The notes under the pieces are model-generated. The model searched no databases and was not told where the DNA came from. It saw only the letters and a program-made list of their open reading frames with translations. Shown one piece after another: positions 53,934 to 63,823 of a DNA stretch of 64,000 nucleotides. Origin of the DNA: Pedobacter panaciterrae (GTDB lineage Bacteria; Bacteroidota; Bacteroidia; Sphingobacteriales; Sphingobacteriaceae); the NCBI RefSeq assembly GCF_001636695.1, contig NZ_LGEL01000016.1, forward strand, positions 1 to 64,000, read 5' to 3'. Positions within the stretch are counted from its first letter, which is position 1; every line of letters begins with the position of its first letter. A program made the position numbers and the translations under genes.

Positions 53934-56900
53934 ATGATCATGAACTCTACATTTTTGAGAAGACTAATTCCACTGCTAATCTTCATAATGATATCTGCTG
54001 TTTCCGTTCAGGCTCAATACTTTGGCCAGAATAAGGTTAGGTATAAAAATGAAAAGTTTAAGGTTCTCCAGACACCACATTTTGAGCTTTATTATTATCT
54101 TAAAAATGAGAAGATGATTCAGAAATTTGCTCAGGATGCAGAAACCTGGTACAAAATGCATCAGGAGATTTTCAGAGACACATTCCTAAAGAAAAACCCT
54201 ATCATCCTTTACAACAATCACCCTGATTTTCAACAAACTACAGCTTTACAGGGCGAAATTGGTGTTGGTACAGGTGGTGTAACAGAAGCACTTAAAAACA
54301 GGGTAATTATGCCTGTAATGGAGCTGAACAACCAAACCAGACACGTTTTAGGTCACGAGTTGGTTCACGCTTTTCAATACCATATCCTGCTTGAAAAGGA
54401 TTCTATTGGTCTGGAAAGCGTAGGTCAGATTCCTTTATGGATGATTGAGGGTATGGCCGAATATCTTTCTGTTGGTAAAACCGATGCCTTTACCTCTATG
54501 TGGATGAGAGATGCATTGTTAAACAGAGATATCCCTTCTTTAAAAGACCTTACCAATTCAAATAAATACTTCCCATATCGTTACGGTCAGGCATTCTGGA
54601 CTTTTGTAGGCTCTGTTTATGGCGACACAACCATTGTTCCTTTATTTAAAGCTACAGCAAGATTTGGATATGAGAATGGTTTAAAATATACCTTCGGATA
54701 TGATGACAATACATTATCCGGACTGTGGAAAAATGCGATTGAATCTCATTATCGTCCGATGTTAAAGTCTGACAGCTCTCAGATTAAGATCAGTGGCACA
54801 AAAATTATCGACAACAAAAATGCAGGAAACATGAACGTTGCTCCTGCAATCAGTCCTGATGGAAAATACCTGTGCTTCCTTTCAGAAAAAGACTTATTTG
54901 GCATAGATCTCTTTTTGGCCGATGCCAAGACGGGAAAGATAATGAGGAAACTCAGTAGCCAGGTAGCCAATTCCCATATAGACGATTTTAACTTTCTGGA
55001 ATCAGCAGGTGCATGGTCGCCAGATAGCAAACAGTTTGCTTTTAGTATCTTCAGTAAAGGTAAAAATCAATTGATGGTAATCAATGTTGACAATGGAAGT
55101 ATTGCTTTAAGAACTGATATGGGCAATGTTGAGCAGTTTGGAAACCTTACCTGGTCGCCAAATGGAGACGAAATTGCCTTCTCTGGAATGGTTGAAGGAC
55201 AAAGTGATATTTTTACTTACAACATTAAAACCAAAGCAATAACGCCTATTACTGATGATGCTTATTCTGATTACGCACCAAGTTATTCTCCTGATGGGAA
55301 AAAAATTGTTTTTTCTTCAGACAGGGCTTCAATGAAGCAAAATAGCAGTAATGCTGTTCACCCTATTAACCTCACAGTATACGACATTGATAGTAAATCA
55401 TTAACAGATGTACCTGTTTTCCCTGGAGCAAATAACTTAAATGCTCAGTTTTCAGGTGATAGCAAAAGACTATTTTTCTTATCCAACAGAGATGGTTTCA
55501 GAAACTTATACGAATACAACCTTGGCGACAATACAGTAAAACAACTCACTGACTACTTTACCGGTATTAGTGGGGTTACAGAGTTCTCACCGGCTATTTC
55601 AGTTTCAAGAAACGACGATATCATTTATAGCTACTATCGTTACCAAAGGTACACCCTGTACAACTCCCCTCTTAGCAATTTTAAATCAAAACCAGTTGAT
55701 GCTAAGGAGGTAAACTTCGATGCTGCAATATTGCCTCCAATGGAAAATACAGGTGTTGACATTGTAAACTCTAATCTTGGAAACTTTGAAAAGTTTGAAA
55801 AAACGCTTACTGATTCTATGAGATTAATACCGTACAAACCAAAGTTCAAACTTGACTACCTGGCTAATAGCGGTGTAGGTGTTTCAACCAGCCGATTTGG
55901 AACAGGGGTTCAGGGTGGTATTGTAGGGATGTTCAGTGATATTCTTGGGAAAAACCAAATTGTAGCCAATTTATCTGTAAATGGTGAAATTTATGATTTT
56001 GGCGGTCTTGTAGGCTATATTAACCAGCAAAGCAGAATTAACTGGGGCTTTGCACTATCACATATTCCATACATAACTGGTTTTAGAGATATAGTAGCAG
56101 AACAAATTGATCAGAAAGATGGCACCAAACTGGATGTTATAAACGACAGAACTAATTTAATCAGAACATTTGAAGACCAGGCTCAGGTGTTTGGAGCTTA
56201 TCCATTTAATAAAGTACACCGTTTTGAACTAGGTGGTACATTTTCACGTTATAGTTACCGTATAGATCGCATAAGCAACTATTATGACGAAACAGGATCG
56301 TATTATCTTGGCTCTGAAAAGAAAAAGATACCAACAGATCAGGCATCCCGGGAATTAAATATACCGTTTAATTCATTTACTATTTTCCAGGCTAATGCTT
56401 CGTTTGTTGGCGACAACTCCATTATGGGGGTTACCTCTCCTCTTGATGGCTTTAGATATAGAGTTGGAGCTGAACAATATTTTGGCGATTATAGTTTCTC
56501 TGCCGTTACAGTTGATTTAAGAAAATATGTGCGTGTTAAGCCATTTACCTTTGCAGCAAGAACCTACAATTATATTAGAATTGGAAGAGATGGCGAAAAC
56601 CTTTATCCATTGTATGCGGGATATCCATACCTGATAAGGGGTTACGAAGCAAACTCTCTATATAAGAGTAATAACTTAGGTGGGAACTTTGACATTAATC
56701 AGTTGTCGGGAAGTAAGATTGCAGTAGTAAACTTTGAAGTTCGCTTACCATTTACCGGTCCTAAAAAACTTGCTCAGATACCATCTAAATTTTTATTTAC
56801 AGATTTAAACCTATTCTTTGATGCTGGATTGGCATGGGATGAAGATTCGAAAGTAGTTTTTAAGAGTCAGCCTAATGGTGTTCTACTGCCAAACGGTAAA

Positions 56901-57053
56901 CCTGCTGAAAGAGTACCGGCTTTAAGTGCAGGTATTTCAGTTAGGGTAAATATATTTGGTTACTTTGTATTAGAACCTTATTATGCTTTCCCATTCCAGC
57001 GTAAGGACGTTAAAGCCGGTGTATTTGGATTAACATTTGCACCAGGCTGGTAA
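53934..57053 (+). CDS. Three-module envelope protein: gluzincin-like protease, PD40 propeller, outer membrane barrel
   Basis: A 1039-residue exported protein (signal peptide to about 27). Residues 35-280 hold a zinc-protease-like domain with HELVH (141-145) and a downstream glutamate in WMIEGMAEYLS (170-179). Residues about 285-560 hold TolB-like PD40 blades (APAISPDGKYLCFLSE, APSYSPDGKKIVFSSDRAS, LFFLSNRDGFRNLYEYNLG). Residues about 640-1039 look like a surface-antigen type beta-barrel ending GVFGLTFAPGW. It follows PBP1A by 40 bp. The combination suggests a barrel-anchored protease or chaperone at the outer membrane; the target is unknown. Confidence 0.82.
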   Translation: MIMNSTFLRRLIPLLIFIMISAVSVQAQYFGQNKVRYKNEKFKVLQTPHFELYYYLKNEKMIQKFAQDAETWYKMHQEIFRDTFLKKNPIILYNNHPDFQQTTALQGEIGVGTGGVTEALKNRVIMPVMELNNQTRHVLGHELVHAFQYHILLEKDSIGLESVGQIPLWMIEGMAEYLSVGKTDAFTSMWMRDALLNRDIPSLKDLTNSNKYFPYRYGQAFWTFVGSVYGDTTIVPLFKATARFGYENGLKYTFGYDDNTLSGLWKNAIESHYRPMLKSDSSQIKISGTKIIDNKNAGNMNVAPAISPDGKYLCFLSEKDLFGIDLFLADAKTGKIMRKLSSQVANSHIDDFNFLESAGAWSPDSKQFAFSIFSKGKNQLMVINVDNGSIALRTDMGNVEQFGNLTWSPNGDEIAFSGMVEGQSDIFTYNIKTKAITPITDDAYSDYAPSYSPDGKKIVFSSDRASMKQNSSNAVHPINLTVYDIDSKSLTDVPVFPGANNLNAQFSGDSKRLFFLSNRDGFRNLYEYNLGDNTVKQLTDYFTGISGVTEFSPAISVSRNDDIIYSYYRYQRYTLYNSPLSNFKSKPVDAKEVNFDAAILPPMENTGVDIVNSNLGNFEKFEKTLTDSMRLIPYKPKFKLDYLANSGVGVSTSRFGTGVQGGIVGMFSDILGKNQIVANLSVNGEIYDFGGLVGYINQQSRINWGFALSHIPYITGFRDIVAEQIDQKDGTKLDVINDRTNLIRTFEDQAQVFGAYPFNKVHRFELGGTFSRYSYRIDRISNYYDETGSYYLGSEKKKIPTDQASRELNIPFNSFTIFQANASFVGDNSIMGVTSPLDGFRYRVGAEQYFGDYSFSAVTVDLRKYVRVKPFTFAARTYNYIRIGRDGENLYPLYAGYPYLIRGYEANSLYKSNNLGGNFDINQLSGSKIAVVNFEVRLPFTGPKKLAQIPSKFLFTDLNLFFDAGLAWDEDSKVVFKSQPNGVLLPNGKPAERVPALSAGISVRVNIFGYFVLEPYYAFPFQRKDVKAGVFGLTFAPGW

Positions 57054-57075
57054 GAGCATTATTTAACAATTTTAT

Positions 57076-57112
57076 AAAAAAGTCATAGAGAAATGCCCTC
57101 TATGACTTTTTT
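57076..57112 (+). terminator. Rho-independent terminator
   Basis: Arms AAAAAAGTCATAGAG and CTCTATGACTTTTTT with a 7-base loop and a T-run, 22 bp after the protease-propeller-barrel gene. Confidence 0.9.
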
Positions 57113-57180
57113 TATATAACCGTTATTCTGAATATAACAACCGCAATCCCAATATAACCGTCATCCTGAACATAACCAAC

Positions 57181-57267
57181 CGTCATCCCGAGGAACCGAG
57201 GGATCTCTTGTCTATGCCAATTTAGCTATTTCATTATCAAGAGATCTCTCCTATCGTCGAGATGACG
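57181..57267. repeat. Palindromic element, B-A type
   Basis: An 87-bp element in the 321-bp gap before the GIY-YIG gene. The left arm is CGTCATCCCGAGGAACCGAG (type B), the right arm ends TCCTATCGTCGAGATGACG (type A), with inner GGATCTCTTG and CAAGAGATC. Degenerate end motifs (CGTCATCCTGAACATAACCA) are reiterated to its left from about 57121. Confidence 0.88.
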
Positions 57268-57350
57268 ACAAGTTTAACAACAACCCCATTGATAATTCAT
57301 TTCACGATGACGAAAAGTTTAACAACAACCTCATTGATAAATTCATTTCA
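57261..57350. repeat. 45-bp tandem duplication at the edge of the palindromic element
   Basis: Two imperfect 45-bp units (57261-57305 and 57306-57350) each begin GATGACGA and contain AAGTTTAACAACAACC and ATTGATAA. The first unit starts within the outer end of the palindromic element. Confidence 0.8.
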
Positions 57351-57374
57351 AAATCCTGACCGTAAAGAAATATT

Positions 57375-57725
57375 TTAAGAGTACATATTAAATGGCAGGT
57401 TAACCTGATTGATCAGCTTTTTACTTGAAATGATATGTTCAAAATCCAATCCTATAGTTAAATCAACCCAATCAGGATTGCAAGATCTAACTACCCGCTC
57501 TTTCTGCATTCTGGTGAATCTGCTCATTATTTTAAATCTGCTTAAAGCCTGTGCTTCTGTTTTGAATTCTTCAAAATATACCAACCTGGTAAGTTGCTGA
57601 CTGCTATCAAAAAACAAGCAAGGCATTTGCTTGTAGAAATCCAGGGTCTTAATTAAATCAGAACTCATTCCAACGTGTAAACTAGTACGGTTTCTGTCTG
57701 TTACAATGTATACGAACTTTTTCAT
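57375..57725 (-). CDS. GIY-YIG superfamily protein with altered motif
   Basis: A 116-residue small protein of the UPF0213/GIY-YIG nuclease type. The usual opening YVYILTN...LYIGVT is here FVYIVTDRNRTSLHVGMSSD, so the YIG tyrosine is replaced by His17. The later segment LTRLVYFEEFKTEAQALSRF matches the helix with the conserved glutamate region, and ARxREKQIK is replaced by SRFKIMSRFTRMQKERVV. Single-domain members of this group have an unclear role and sometimes only weak nuclease activity. Confidence 0.8.
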   Translation of the reverse strand: MKKFVYIVTDRNRTSLHVGMSSDLIKTLDFYKQMPCLFFDSSQQLTRLVYFEEFKTEAQALSRFKIMSRFTRMQKERVVRSCNPDWVDLTIGLDFEHIISSKKLINQVNLPFNMYS

Positions 57726-57786
57726 GGCCTTAAGCTTAAAATATTACAAACTAAATTAATTAGTACTCCTTTTGGATATTCAAATA

Positions 57787-57831
57787 AATAATACTAACTT
57801 TATTGGCACAATAATACTAACTATTTTAGTA
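57787..57831 (+). promoter_or_regulatory. Likely operator of the XRE-S24 repressor gene
   Basis: AATAATACTAACT occurs twice, 23 bp apart (57787-57799 and 57810-57822). The second copy overlaps a palindrome TACTAA-5 bp-TTAGTA (57815-57831). The start codon lies 31 bp further on. Such spacing of about two helical turns fits cooperative binding by a dimeric HTH repressor, so autoregulation is likely. Confidence 0.6.
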
Positions 57832-57861
57832 AAAACAAATAAATTTTTAAATTTTTATTTT

Positions 57862-58638
57862 ATGTCAAATATTTCATCCAACCTTAAGTACTTAAGAAAG
57901 AAAAAAGGCCACACACAGCAGCAATTCGCTGATGCAATGGGAATTAAAAGATCATTGATTGGTGCTTACGAAGAGGACAGAGCGGAACCAAAATATGATT
58001 TACTAAAAAAAATAGCAGAATATTTTGAACTGACTATAGATGAATTCATCAATGAAAATATAAATGACAACTGGAAACCCAAACCAAAAAGCCAGGGTTC
58101 AAATCTGAGGATTCTAAGCATATCTGTTGACAAAGATGACAATGAGAATATCGAGATGGTTCCCGTAAAAGCAAGTGCAGGATATTTAAATGGCTTTGCA
58201 GATCCTCAGTATATTAAAGACCTTCCAAAGTTTCAGTTACCCCTGCCCTTCCTAAAACAAGGAACATTCAGAGCTTTCGAAATCGTTGGTGATTCTATGC
58301 TACCTATCCAATCAGGAAGTGTAATATTAGGCGAATACCTTGATAACTGGAACGATGTTAAAACAGGTGAAACCTATGTTATAGTAAGTAAAAATGAAGG
58401 TGTAGTATATAAAAGAGCTGGCAATCGCTTCAAAGAAAACAAAGAACTAAAGTTAATCTCAGATAATAAAGTTTATGATCCTTATACTATAGCAGCAGAA
58501 GATATTCTGGAAATATGGAAAGCCAAAGCTTATATTTCATCTACACTACCCGACCCTACACCTGAGCCTACTATTGAAACGCTAACAAATATGATGTCTC
58601 AAATGCAGAAATCTATATCACAGCTAAACAAAAACTAA
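57862..58638 (+). CDS. XRE-family regulator with S24 (LexA/CI-like) peptidase domain
   Basis: A 258-residue repressor from MSNISSNLKYLRKKKGHTQQ. The HTH_XRE covers about 5-60 (QFADAMGIKRSLIGAYEEDR). A linker is followed by an S24 domain with a LexA-like Ala106-Gly107 cleavage site in KASAGYLNG, the nucleophile Ser145 (IVGDSMLPI) and Lys184 (GVVYKRAG). CI/LexA-like repressors with this layout can self-cleave on RecA activation. No phage genes lie nearby. An upstream in-frame start at 57772 would read through the operator region and is rejected. bioF starts 21 bp after its stop. Confidence 0.88.
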   Translation: MSNISSNLKYLRKKKGHTQQQFADAMGIKRSLIGAYEEDRAEPKYDLLKKIAEYFELTIDEFINENINDNWKPKPKSQGSNLRILSISVDKDDNENIEMVPVKASAGYLNGFADPQYIKDLPKFQLPLPFLKQGTFRAFEIVGDSMLPIQSGSVILGEYLDNWNDVKTGETYVIVSKNEGVVYKRAGNRFKENKELKLISDNKVYDPYTIAAEDILEIWKAKAYISSTLPDPTPEPTIETLTNMMSQMQKSISQLNKN

Positions 58639-58659
58639 TCAGCTTCATAATAGTGTTAA

Positions 58660-59796
58660 ATGAATAAAGCTGAGCAATTCATAAACGAGAAGTTACTCAA
58701 CAGAGCAGAAAAAGGGTCGCTAAGGAAATTATCTTTAAAGGTTTTCCCTATTGATTTTTGCTCTAATGACTACCTGGGTTTTTCAAGATCGCCTCAATTA
58801 AAAAGTGCAGTTAATGAAGCATTATTGAATATCCCACAATATCGAAATGGCTCATCAGGTTCCCGTTTGCTCAGTGGCAATCATGCATTCACTGAAGAAA
58901 CAGAAGCCATTATTGCTGATTTCCACCACGCAAAAAGTGGTCTGATCTTTAATTCCGGATACGATGCCAATGTCGGTCTTATTTCAAGTTTAGCACAGCG
59001 TGGTGACACCATCATATCTGATGAACTGATTCATGCCAGTCTGATAGATGGTGCACGCCTTACACATGCCAATCGCTACTCCTTCAAACACAACAACCTT
59101 GATGATCTTGAAGCCAGATTAAAAGTTGCAAAAGGCAATATCTACGTGGTTATAGAAAGTGTTTACTCTATGGACGGTGATCTTGCAGCACTGATAGAAA
59201 TCAATAACTTATGTGAAAGGTATGAGGCAAATTTGATTGTTGATGAAGCCCATGCTTTAGGCATTTTTGGAAATCACGGCCATGGATTAGTACAGGATGC
59301 CGGCTTAGAGAACAAAGTATTTGCTCGTATTGTAACCTTCGGCAAAGCATTAGGTTGTCATGGAGCAATTGTATTGGGAAGTGCCTCCCTGCGCAATTAC
59401 CTTATAAATTTTGCGCGCACTTTCATCTACTCTACAGCAGCTCCTATTCATACCATTGCAACAATCAGGAGCGCTTACCAAATGCTTACTGAAACAGATT
59501 ATCGCCCTTTAATCGGAGAGAAAATTGCATTATATTCTAAATTAATTGATAACTCAGACATACAAGGTATTTTTCCAGGTCCGGGCACAATACAAACTGT
59601 CATGTATAACAGTAATCAAAAGGCTAAATTTGCTGCCGAAGCATTGCAAAGCAAGGGTATAGACGTTCGTGCCATCTTAAGTCCAACAGTTGCCGAAGGC
59701 AAAGAACGGCTAAGAATATGTTTACATCTATTTAATACTGATGACGAAATTAAAATGCTCACAGATCAACTCATATCATTAAAAGCACATGAATAA
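58660..59796 (+). CDS. bioF: 8-amino-7-oxononanoate synthase
   Basis: A 378-residue PLP enzyme of the alpha-oxoamine synthase family: SNDYLGFSRSPQLK, GSSGSRLLSGNHAFTEETE, the cofactor Asp195 and His198 in IVDEAHALGIFG, and the Schiff-base Lys229 in VTFGKALGCHGA. It condenses pimeloyl-ACP (or CoA) with L-alanine in biotin synthesis. The short N-terminus and pairing with bioD (8-bp overlap) support biotin rather than heme or sphingolipid synthesis. bioA and bioB are not in the window. Confidence 0.92.
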   Translation: MNKAEQFINEKLLNRAEKGSLRKLSLKVFPIDFCSNDYLGFSRSPQLKSAVNEALLNIPQYRNGSSGSRLLSGNHAFTEETEAIIADFHHAKSGLIFNSGYDANVGLISSLAQRGDTIISDELIHASLIDGARLTHANRYSFKHNNLDDLEARLKVAKGNIYVVIESVYSMDGDLAALIEINNLCERYEANLIVDEAHALGIFGNHGHGLVQDAGLENKVFARIVTFGKALGCHGAIVLGSASLRNYLINFARTFIYSTAAPIHTIATIRSAYQMLTETDYRPLIGEKIALYSKLIDNSDIQGIFPGPGTIQTVMYNSNQKAKFAAEALQSKGIDVRAILSPTVAEGKERLRICLHLFNTDDEIKMLTDQLISLKAHE

Positions 59797-60400
59797 TACA
59801 TATTTCGTTACCGGAATAGGAACAGGCATTGGTAAAACAATTATAAGTTCAATATTAACAGAAAAACTGCAGGCAGATTACTGGAAACCTATTCAGTCTG
59901 GAGATCTGGAAATAAGTGACAGCTTATTTGTAGGAAATCTGGTAAGCAATTCCAAAACAGTTATACACCCTGAAAGATACAGACTTGGGCAACCGCTTTC
60001 TCCCCATTTATCGGCTAAAATAGACGGCGTTCACATTACCATTGATTCTATAAAGAAGCCGCTTACAAATAACAGCCTGGTTATTGAAGGTGCCGGAGGT
60101 TTAATGGTACCCCTGAACGATAAGGAACTTATATGCGATCTGATCAAATCACTTGAAGCAAAAGTCATTGTAGTTTCTCAGAACTACCTTGGGAGTATTA
60201 ACCATACATTGCTTACACTTGAAGTACTTAAATCAAACAAGATCACTGTAGAAGGATTGATATTTAATGGCCCGGCAAACCTCGAAACGGAAAATTACAT
60301 CCAGAATTATAGTGGTGTTCGGATTATTGGAAAAGTTCCTTTCATGAGCAGAATCGATAAGGAGCATATCATCAGTGCGGGTCAGCACATTAACTTATAA
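59789..60400 (+). CDS. bioD: Dethiobiotin synthetase
   Basis: A 203-residue ATP-dependent enzyme with the P-loop GIGTGIGKT (Lys16) at the N-terminus, YWKPIQSGD, and EGAGGLMVPLNDKELICDL. It closes the ureido ring of dethiobiotin. The start overlaps the bioF end by 8 bp, implying translational coupling. A strong terminator follows. Confidence 0.93.
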   Translation: MNNTYFVTGIGTGIGKTIISSILTEKLQADYWKPIQSGDLEISDSLFVGNLVSNSKTVIHPERYRLGQPLSPHLSAKIDGVHITIDSIKKPLTNNSLVIEGAGGLMVPLNDKELICDLIKSLEAKVIVVSQNYLGSINHTLLTLEVLKSNKITVEGLIFNGPANLETENYIQNYSGVRIIGKVPFMSRIDKEHIISAGQHINL

Positions 60401-60412
60401 AATATACGACAT

Positions 60413-60443
60413 AAAAAAAGGGAGCTAATAGCTCCCTTTTTTT
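60413..60443. terminator. Bidirectional rho-independent terminator
   Basis: AAAAAAAGGGAGC, loop of five bases, GCTCCCTTTTTTT. It serves the convergent bioD and rplT ends. Confidence 0.93.
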
Positions 60444-60459
60444 ATAACTCAAGTTATAT

Positions 60460-60804
60460 CTATTTTACCGCGTCAATTACAGCTTTAAAAGCTTCTGGAT
60501 GGTTCATAGCTAAGTCAGCTAAAACTTTACGGTTTAAACCGATATTTTTAGTGGCTAATTTACCAATTAATTGAGAGTAAGATATACCGTGTTGACGTGC
60601 TCCAGCGTTGATACGTTGAATCCACAATCCACGAAATTCTCTTTTCTTAACTTTACGGTCACGGTATGCATATTGCAAACCTTTTTCTACCGTATTTTTA
60701 GCAATGGTGAAAACCTTGCTTCTTGATCCCCAATAGCCTTTGGCTAAATTTAGGACTTTTTTCCTTCTTCTTCTCGAAGCTACTGCGTTTACCGAACGTG
60801 GCAT
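60460..60804 (-). CDS. rplT: Large ribosomal subunit protein L20
   Basis: A 114-residue L20 of normal length: [44 protein letters not shown]-type core [20 protein letters not shown]. It binds 23S rRNA early in 50S assembly. It is the last gene of thrS-infC-rpmI-rplT and lies 74 bp after rpmI. Confidence 0.98.
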   Translation of the reverse strand: MPRSVNAVASRRRRKKVLNLAKGYWGSRSKVFTIAKNTVEKGLQYAYRDRKVKKREFRGLWIQRINAGARQHGISYSQLIGKLATKNIGLNRKVLADLAMNHPEAFKAVIDAVK

Positions 60805-60878
60805 GTTTTTGTTGTTTTTGATAAGCGGTGTTGCGTATTACAGCAAACTTACTACCGGTTACCTGGTTAAAAATTTAA

Positions 60879-61079
60879 TTATTTACCGATTGCAAGCATA
60901 CGTTTAACGTTGCCCATATCAGCATCAGACACCATTGATGTTTGACCTAAGTTACGCTTACGTTTTGTCGACATCTTAGTTAAGATGTGGCTTTTGTATG
61001 CGTTCTTTCTTGCGATTTTACCTGTTCCAGTAAGCGAAAAACGCTTTTTAGCACTGGAATTGGTTTTCATTTTTGGCAT
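60879..61079 (-). CDS. rpmI: Large ribosomal subunit protein L35
   Basis: A 66-residue L35: [40 protein letters not shown]. Very basic. It lies 27 bp after infC in the conserved operon. Confidence 0.98.
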   Translation of the reverse strand: MPKMKTNSSAKKRFSLTGTGKIARKNAYKSHILTKMSTKRKRNLGQTSMVSDADMGNVKRMLAIGK

Positions 61080-61106
61080 AACCTGTTTTTATTATATGTA
61101 ATTTAT

Positions 61107-61676
61107 TTATTTCTTAGCAACTTTTGGAGCAAGTGTTAAAAACATACGCTTACCCTCTAATTTAGGTAACAATTCTACCTTACCTATGTCTTCAAGAGCC
61201 TGAGCAAACTTAAGAAGAAGAATCTCTCCCTGTTCTTTATAAACGATTGCTCTACCTTTAAAGTGAACATAAGCTCTAACTTTTTCACCATTTTCAAGGA
61301 AACTAACAGCGTGCTTTAGTTTAAATTGAAAATCATGATCGTTAGTGTTAGGTCCGAATCTAATCTCCTTAATAACAGTTTGCTTAGCATTAGCTTTAAT
61401 CTCTTTCTGCTTTTTCTTTTGCTCGTAAACGAACTTGCTGTAATCGATTATTCTACATACTGGTGGAACTGCATTTGGAGAAATCTCCACTAAATCCAGT
61501 TCTAACTCATCGGCAAGGGCCAAAGCTTTTGCCAAAGGATAGATCCCCGGTTCAACATTATCTCCAGCTAATCTTACCTCTTGTGCCCTGATAAACTGAT
61601 TAATATTATGTTCTGCTTCTTTTTTCTTAAAAGGAGGACGTGGTCCCCTATTAAATCCTGGTCTGCCTAATGCCAA
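61107..61676 (-). CDS. infC: Translation initiation factor IF-3, TTG start
   Basis: A 189-residue IF-3. The N-domain ([60 protein letters not shown]) and C-domain ([40 protein letters not shown]) are complete. It starts at TTG (61676-61674); the in-frame codons before it are AAT, ACA, GAT and a stop, so no ATG, GTG or ATT upstream is possible. IF-3 rejects non-standard start codons, and rare starts on infC give autoregulation in E. coli (AUU). It lies 13 bp after thrS. Confidence 0.97.
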   Translation of the reverse strand: MALGRPGFNRGPRPPFKKKEAEHNINQFIRAQEVRLAGDNVEPGIYPLAKALALADELELDLVEISPNAVPPVCRIIDYSKFVYEQKKKQKEIKANAKQTVIKEIRFGPNTNDHDFQFKLKHAVSFLENGEKVRAYVHFKGRAIVYKEQGEILLLKFAQALEDIGKVELLPKLEGKRMFLTLAPKVAKK

Positions 61677-61689
61677 ATTTGTATCTTAT

Positions 61690-63615
61690 TTAAACTGTTA
61701 TTTCTTTAATTAATAATTCACTAAACTCTTGCAGGGTCATTTCACCTAAGTCGCCTTCACCATGTTTCCTTACAGAAACCTTTCCTTCAGCCATTTCCTT
61801 CTCTCCGATGATCAACATATAAGGTATTTTTTTAACCTCTGCGTCTCTGATTTTCCTTCCAATCTTCTCATCTCGAAAGTCAATCAGCCCGCGAATATCG
61901 GAATTATTTAATTCATCTGAAACTTTTTTTGCATATTCTTCATACTTTTCTGAGATAGGAAGGATAATAAATTGTTCAGGAGAAAGCCATAATGGGAAAT
62001 TTCCGGCGCAATGTTCAATCAAAACTGCAATAAAACGTTCCAGGGAACCAAATGGAGCCCTATGGATCATTACTGGTCTATGTTTCTGGTTATCGCTACC
62101 AGTATATTCCAATTCAAAACGCTCAGGCAAATTATAATCAACCTGAATAGTTCCAAGCTGCCATTTTCTACCCAATGCATCCTTAACCATGAAATCTAAT
62201 TTCGGACCATAGAATGCTGCTTCACCATATTCCACAACTGTTGGTAAACCTTTTTCTGCAGCCGCTTCAATAATAGCAGTTTCTGCCAGGTGCCAGTTCT
62301 CATCACTACCAATATATTTCGCTTTGTTTTCAGGATCTCTTAAAGAAACCTGAGCGATATAATCATTGAAACCCAATGATTTAAATACATAAAGAACAAG
62401 ATCAATTACCTTTTTAAATTCGTCTTTTACCTGGTCAGGGCGACAGAATAAATGCGCATCATCCTGAGTAAATCCACGAACCCTTGTTAGGCCGTGCAAC
62501 TCCCCACTTTGCTCATAACGATATACGGTACCAAACTCAGCAAAACGTAAAGGAAGATCCTTATAAGAACGCGGTTTAACTTTATAAATCTCGCAATGAT
62601 GCGGACAGTTCATTGGTTTAAGGAAAAACTCCTCACCTTCCTGCGGTGTTTTTATTGGCTGGAATGAATCTTTACCGTATTTCTCATAGTGACCTGAAGT
62701 AATGTATAAATTCTTGTGGCCTATATGTGGAGTTACTACCTGCTCATATCCTGCTTTACCCTGTGCTTTAGTTAAGAACTGCACCAGGCGTTCGCGCAAT
62801 GCAGCACCTTTAGGTAACCACAAAGGTAATCCCATACCTACTTTTTCGGAAAAAGCAAACAACTCCAGTTCTTTACCTAACTTTCTGTGATCTCTTTTCT
62901 TAGCCTCTTCAATCATATGAAGATATTCAGTAAGCTCACTTGCTTTAGGGAAAGTAACACCATAAATACGGGTAAGCTGTTTTTTAGTCTCATCGCCACG
63001 CCAGTAAGCGCCGGCAACATTCATCAGCTTTACAGCTTTAATAAACCCGGTGTTAGGGATATGCGGACCGCGACATAGATCAGTAAATTGTCCCTGAGTA
63101 TAAAAAGTGATTTTACCATCTTCAAGACCGTCAATAAGATCTAACTTATATTCATCTCCTTTTTCAGTAAAATATTTTACAGCATCAGCTTTTGAAACCG
63201 ACTCTCTAACAAAAACCTCTTTTTGTTTTGCCAGTTCAATGATTTTTGCTTCAATAGCTTTAAAGTCATCAGAAGAAAACTCTCTATCGCCAAAATCTAC
63301 ATCATAGTAAAATCCGGTTTCGATAGCCGGACCGATACCAAACTTTGTACCAGGGTATAATGCTTCCAATGCTTCAGCCATAATGTGTGCCGATGAATGC
63401 CAGAAAGTAGCTTTACCAGCTGTATCATTCCATGTTAGTAGCTTTAAAGAAGCATCAGACTCTATCGGTCTCGATGAATCCCAAACTTCGCCATTAACTT
63501 CGGCGGCTAAAACATTGCGGGCTAATCCCTCAGAAATTGATAATGCAATTTGATGGGCAGTTGTGCCCTTTTCGTACTGACGGCCAGAGCCATCAGGAAG
63601 TGTAATGTTAATCAT
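61690..63615 (-). CDS. thrS: Threonine-tRNA ligase
   Basis: A 641-residue ThrRS of normal length: N-terminal TGS domain ([20 protein letters not shown]), editing domain with the [12 protein letters not shown] motif, catalytic core with [35 protein letters not shown] and [11 protein letters not shown], and the C-terminal anticodon-binding domain. It starts the operon with infC, rpmI and rplT. Confidence 0.98.
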   Translation of the reverse strand: MINITLPDGSGRQYEKGTTAHQIALSISEGLARNVLAAEVNGEVWDSSRPIESDASLKLLTWNDTAGKATFWHSSAHIMAEALEALYPGTKFGIGPAIETGFYYDVDFGDREFSSDDFKAIEAKIIELAKQKEVFVRESVSKADAVKYFTEKGDEYKLDLIDGLEDGKITFYTQGQFTDLCRGPHIPNTGFIKAVKLMNVAGAYWRGDETKKQLTRIYGVTFPKASELTEYLHMIEEAKKRDHRKLGKELELFAFSEKVGMGLPLWLPKGAALRERLVQFLTKAQGKAGYEQVVTPHIGHKNLYITSGHYEKYGKDSFQPIKTPQEGEEFFLKPMNCPHHCEIYKVKPRSYKDLPLRFAEFGTVYRYEQSGELHGLTRVRGFTQDDAHLFCRPDQVKDEFKKVIDLVLYVFKSLGFNDYIAQVSLRDPENKAKYIGSDENWHLAETAIIEAAAEKGLPTVVEYGEAAFYGPKLDFMVKDALGRKWQLGTIQVDYNLPERFELEYTGSDNQKHRPVMIHRAPFGSLERFIAVLIEHCAGNFPLWLSPEQFIILPISEKYEEYAKKVSDELNNSDIRGLIDFRDEKIGRKIRDAEVKKIPYMLIIGEKEMAEGKVSVRKHGEGDLGEMTLQEFSELLIKEITV

Positions 63616-63799
63616 CTACAACTATGATTTTAGTGAATTAATTGATTCATAATACTTTATACAAGTTCTATTATACGTGCAATAAAACATTGTATAAACA
63701 ACAGCTGCTTTTACTCTTGCTGCTGACACAAAGATACTATTTCAGAAGCAATATATAACAGAAAATCAAATCTCAGCGACTACTAATTAGCAAATATTA

Positions 63800-63807
63800 T
63801 ATCTTTG
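63800..63807 (+). promoter_or_regulatory. Candidate -7 promoter box of the last gene
   Basis: TATCTTTG fits TAnnTTTG and lies 16 bp before the ATG at 63824. No clear -33 box. Confidence 0.5.
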
Positions 63808-63823
63808 ATCGTGTAAATAAATT

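Noticed and set aside
57862-58638. Prophage signature from the CI-like repressor
   Set aside because: No integrase, replication, structural or lysis genes lie within the window around it.
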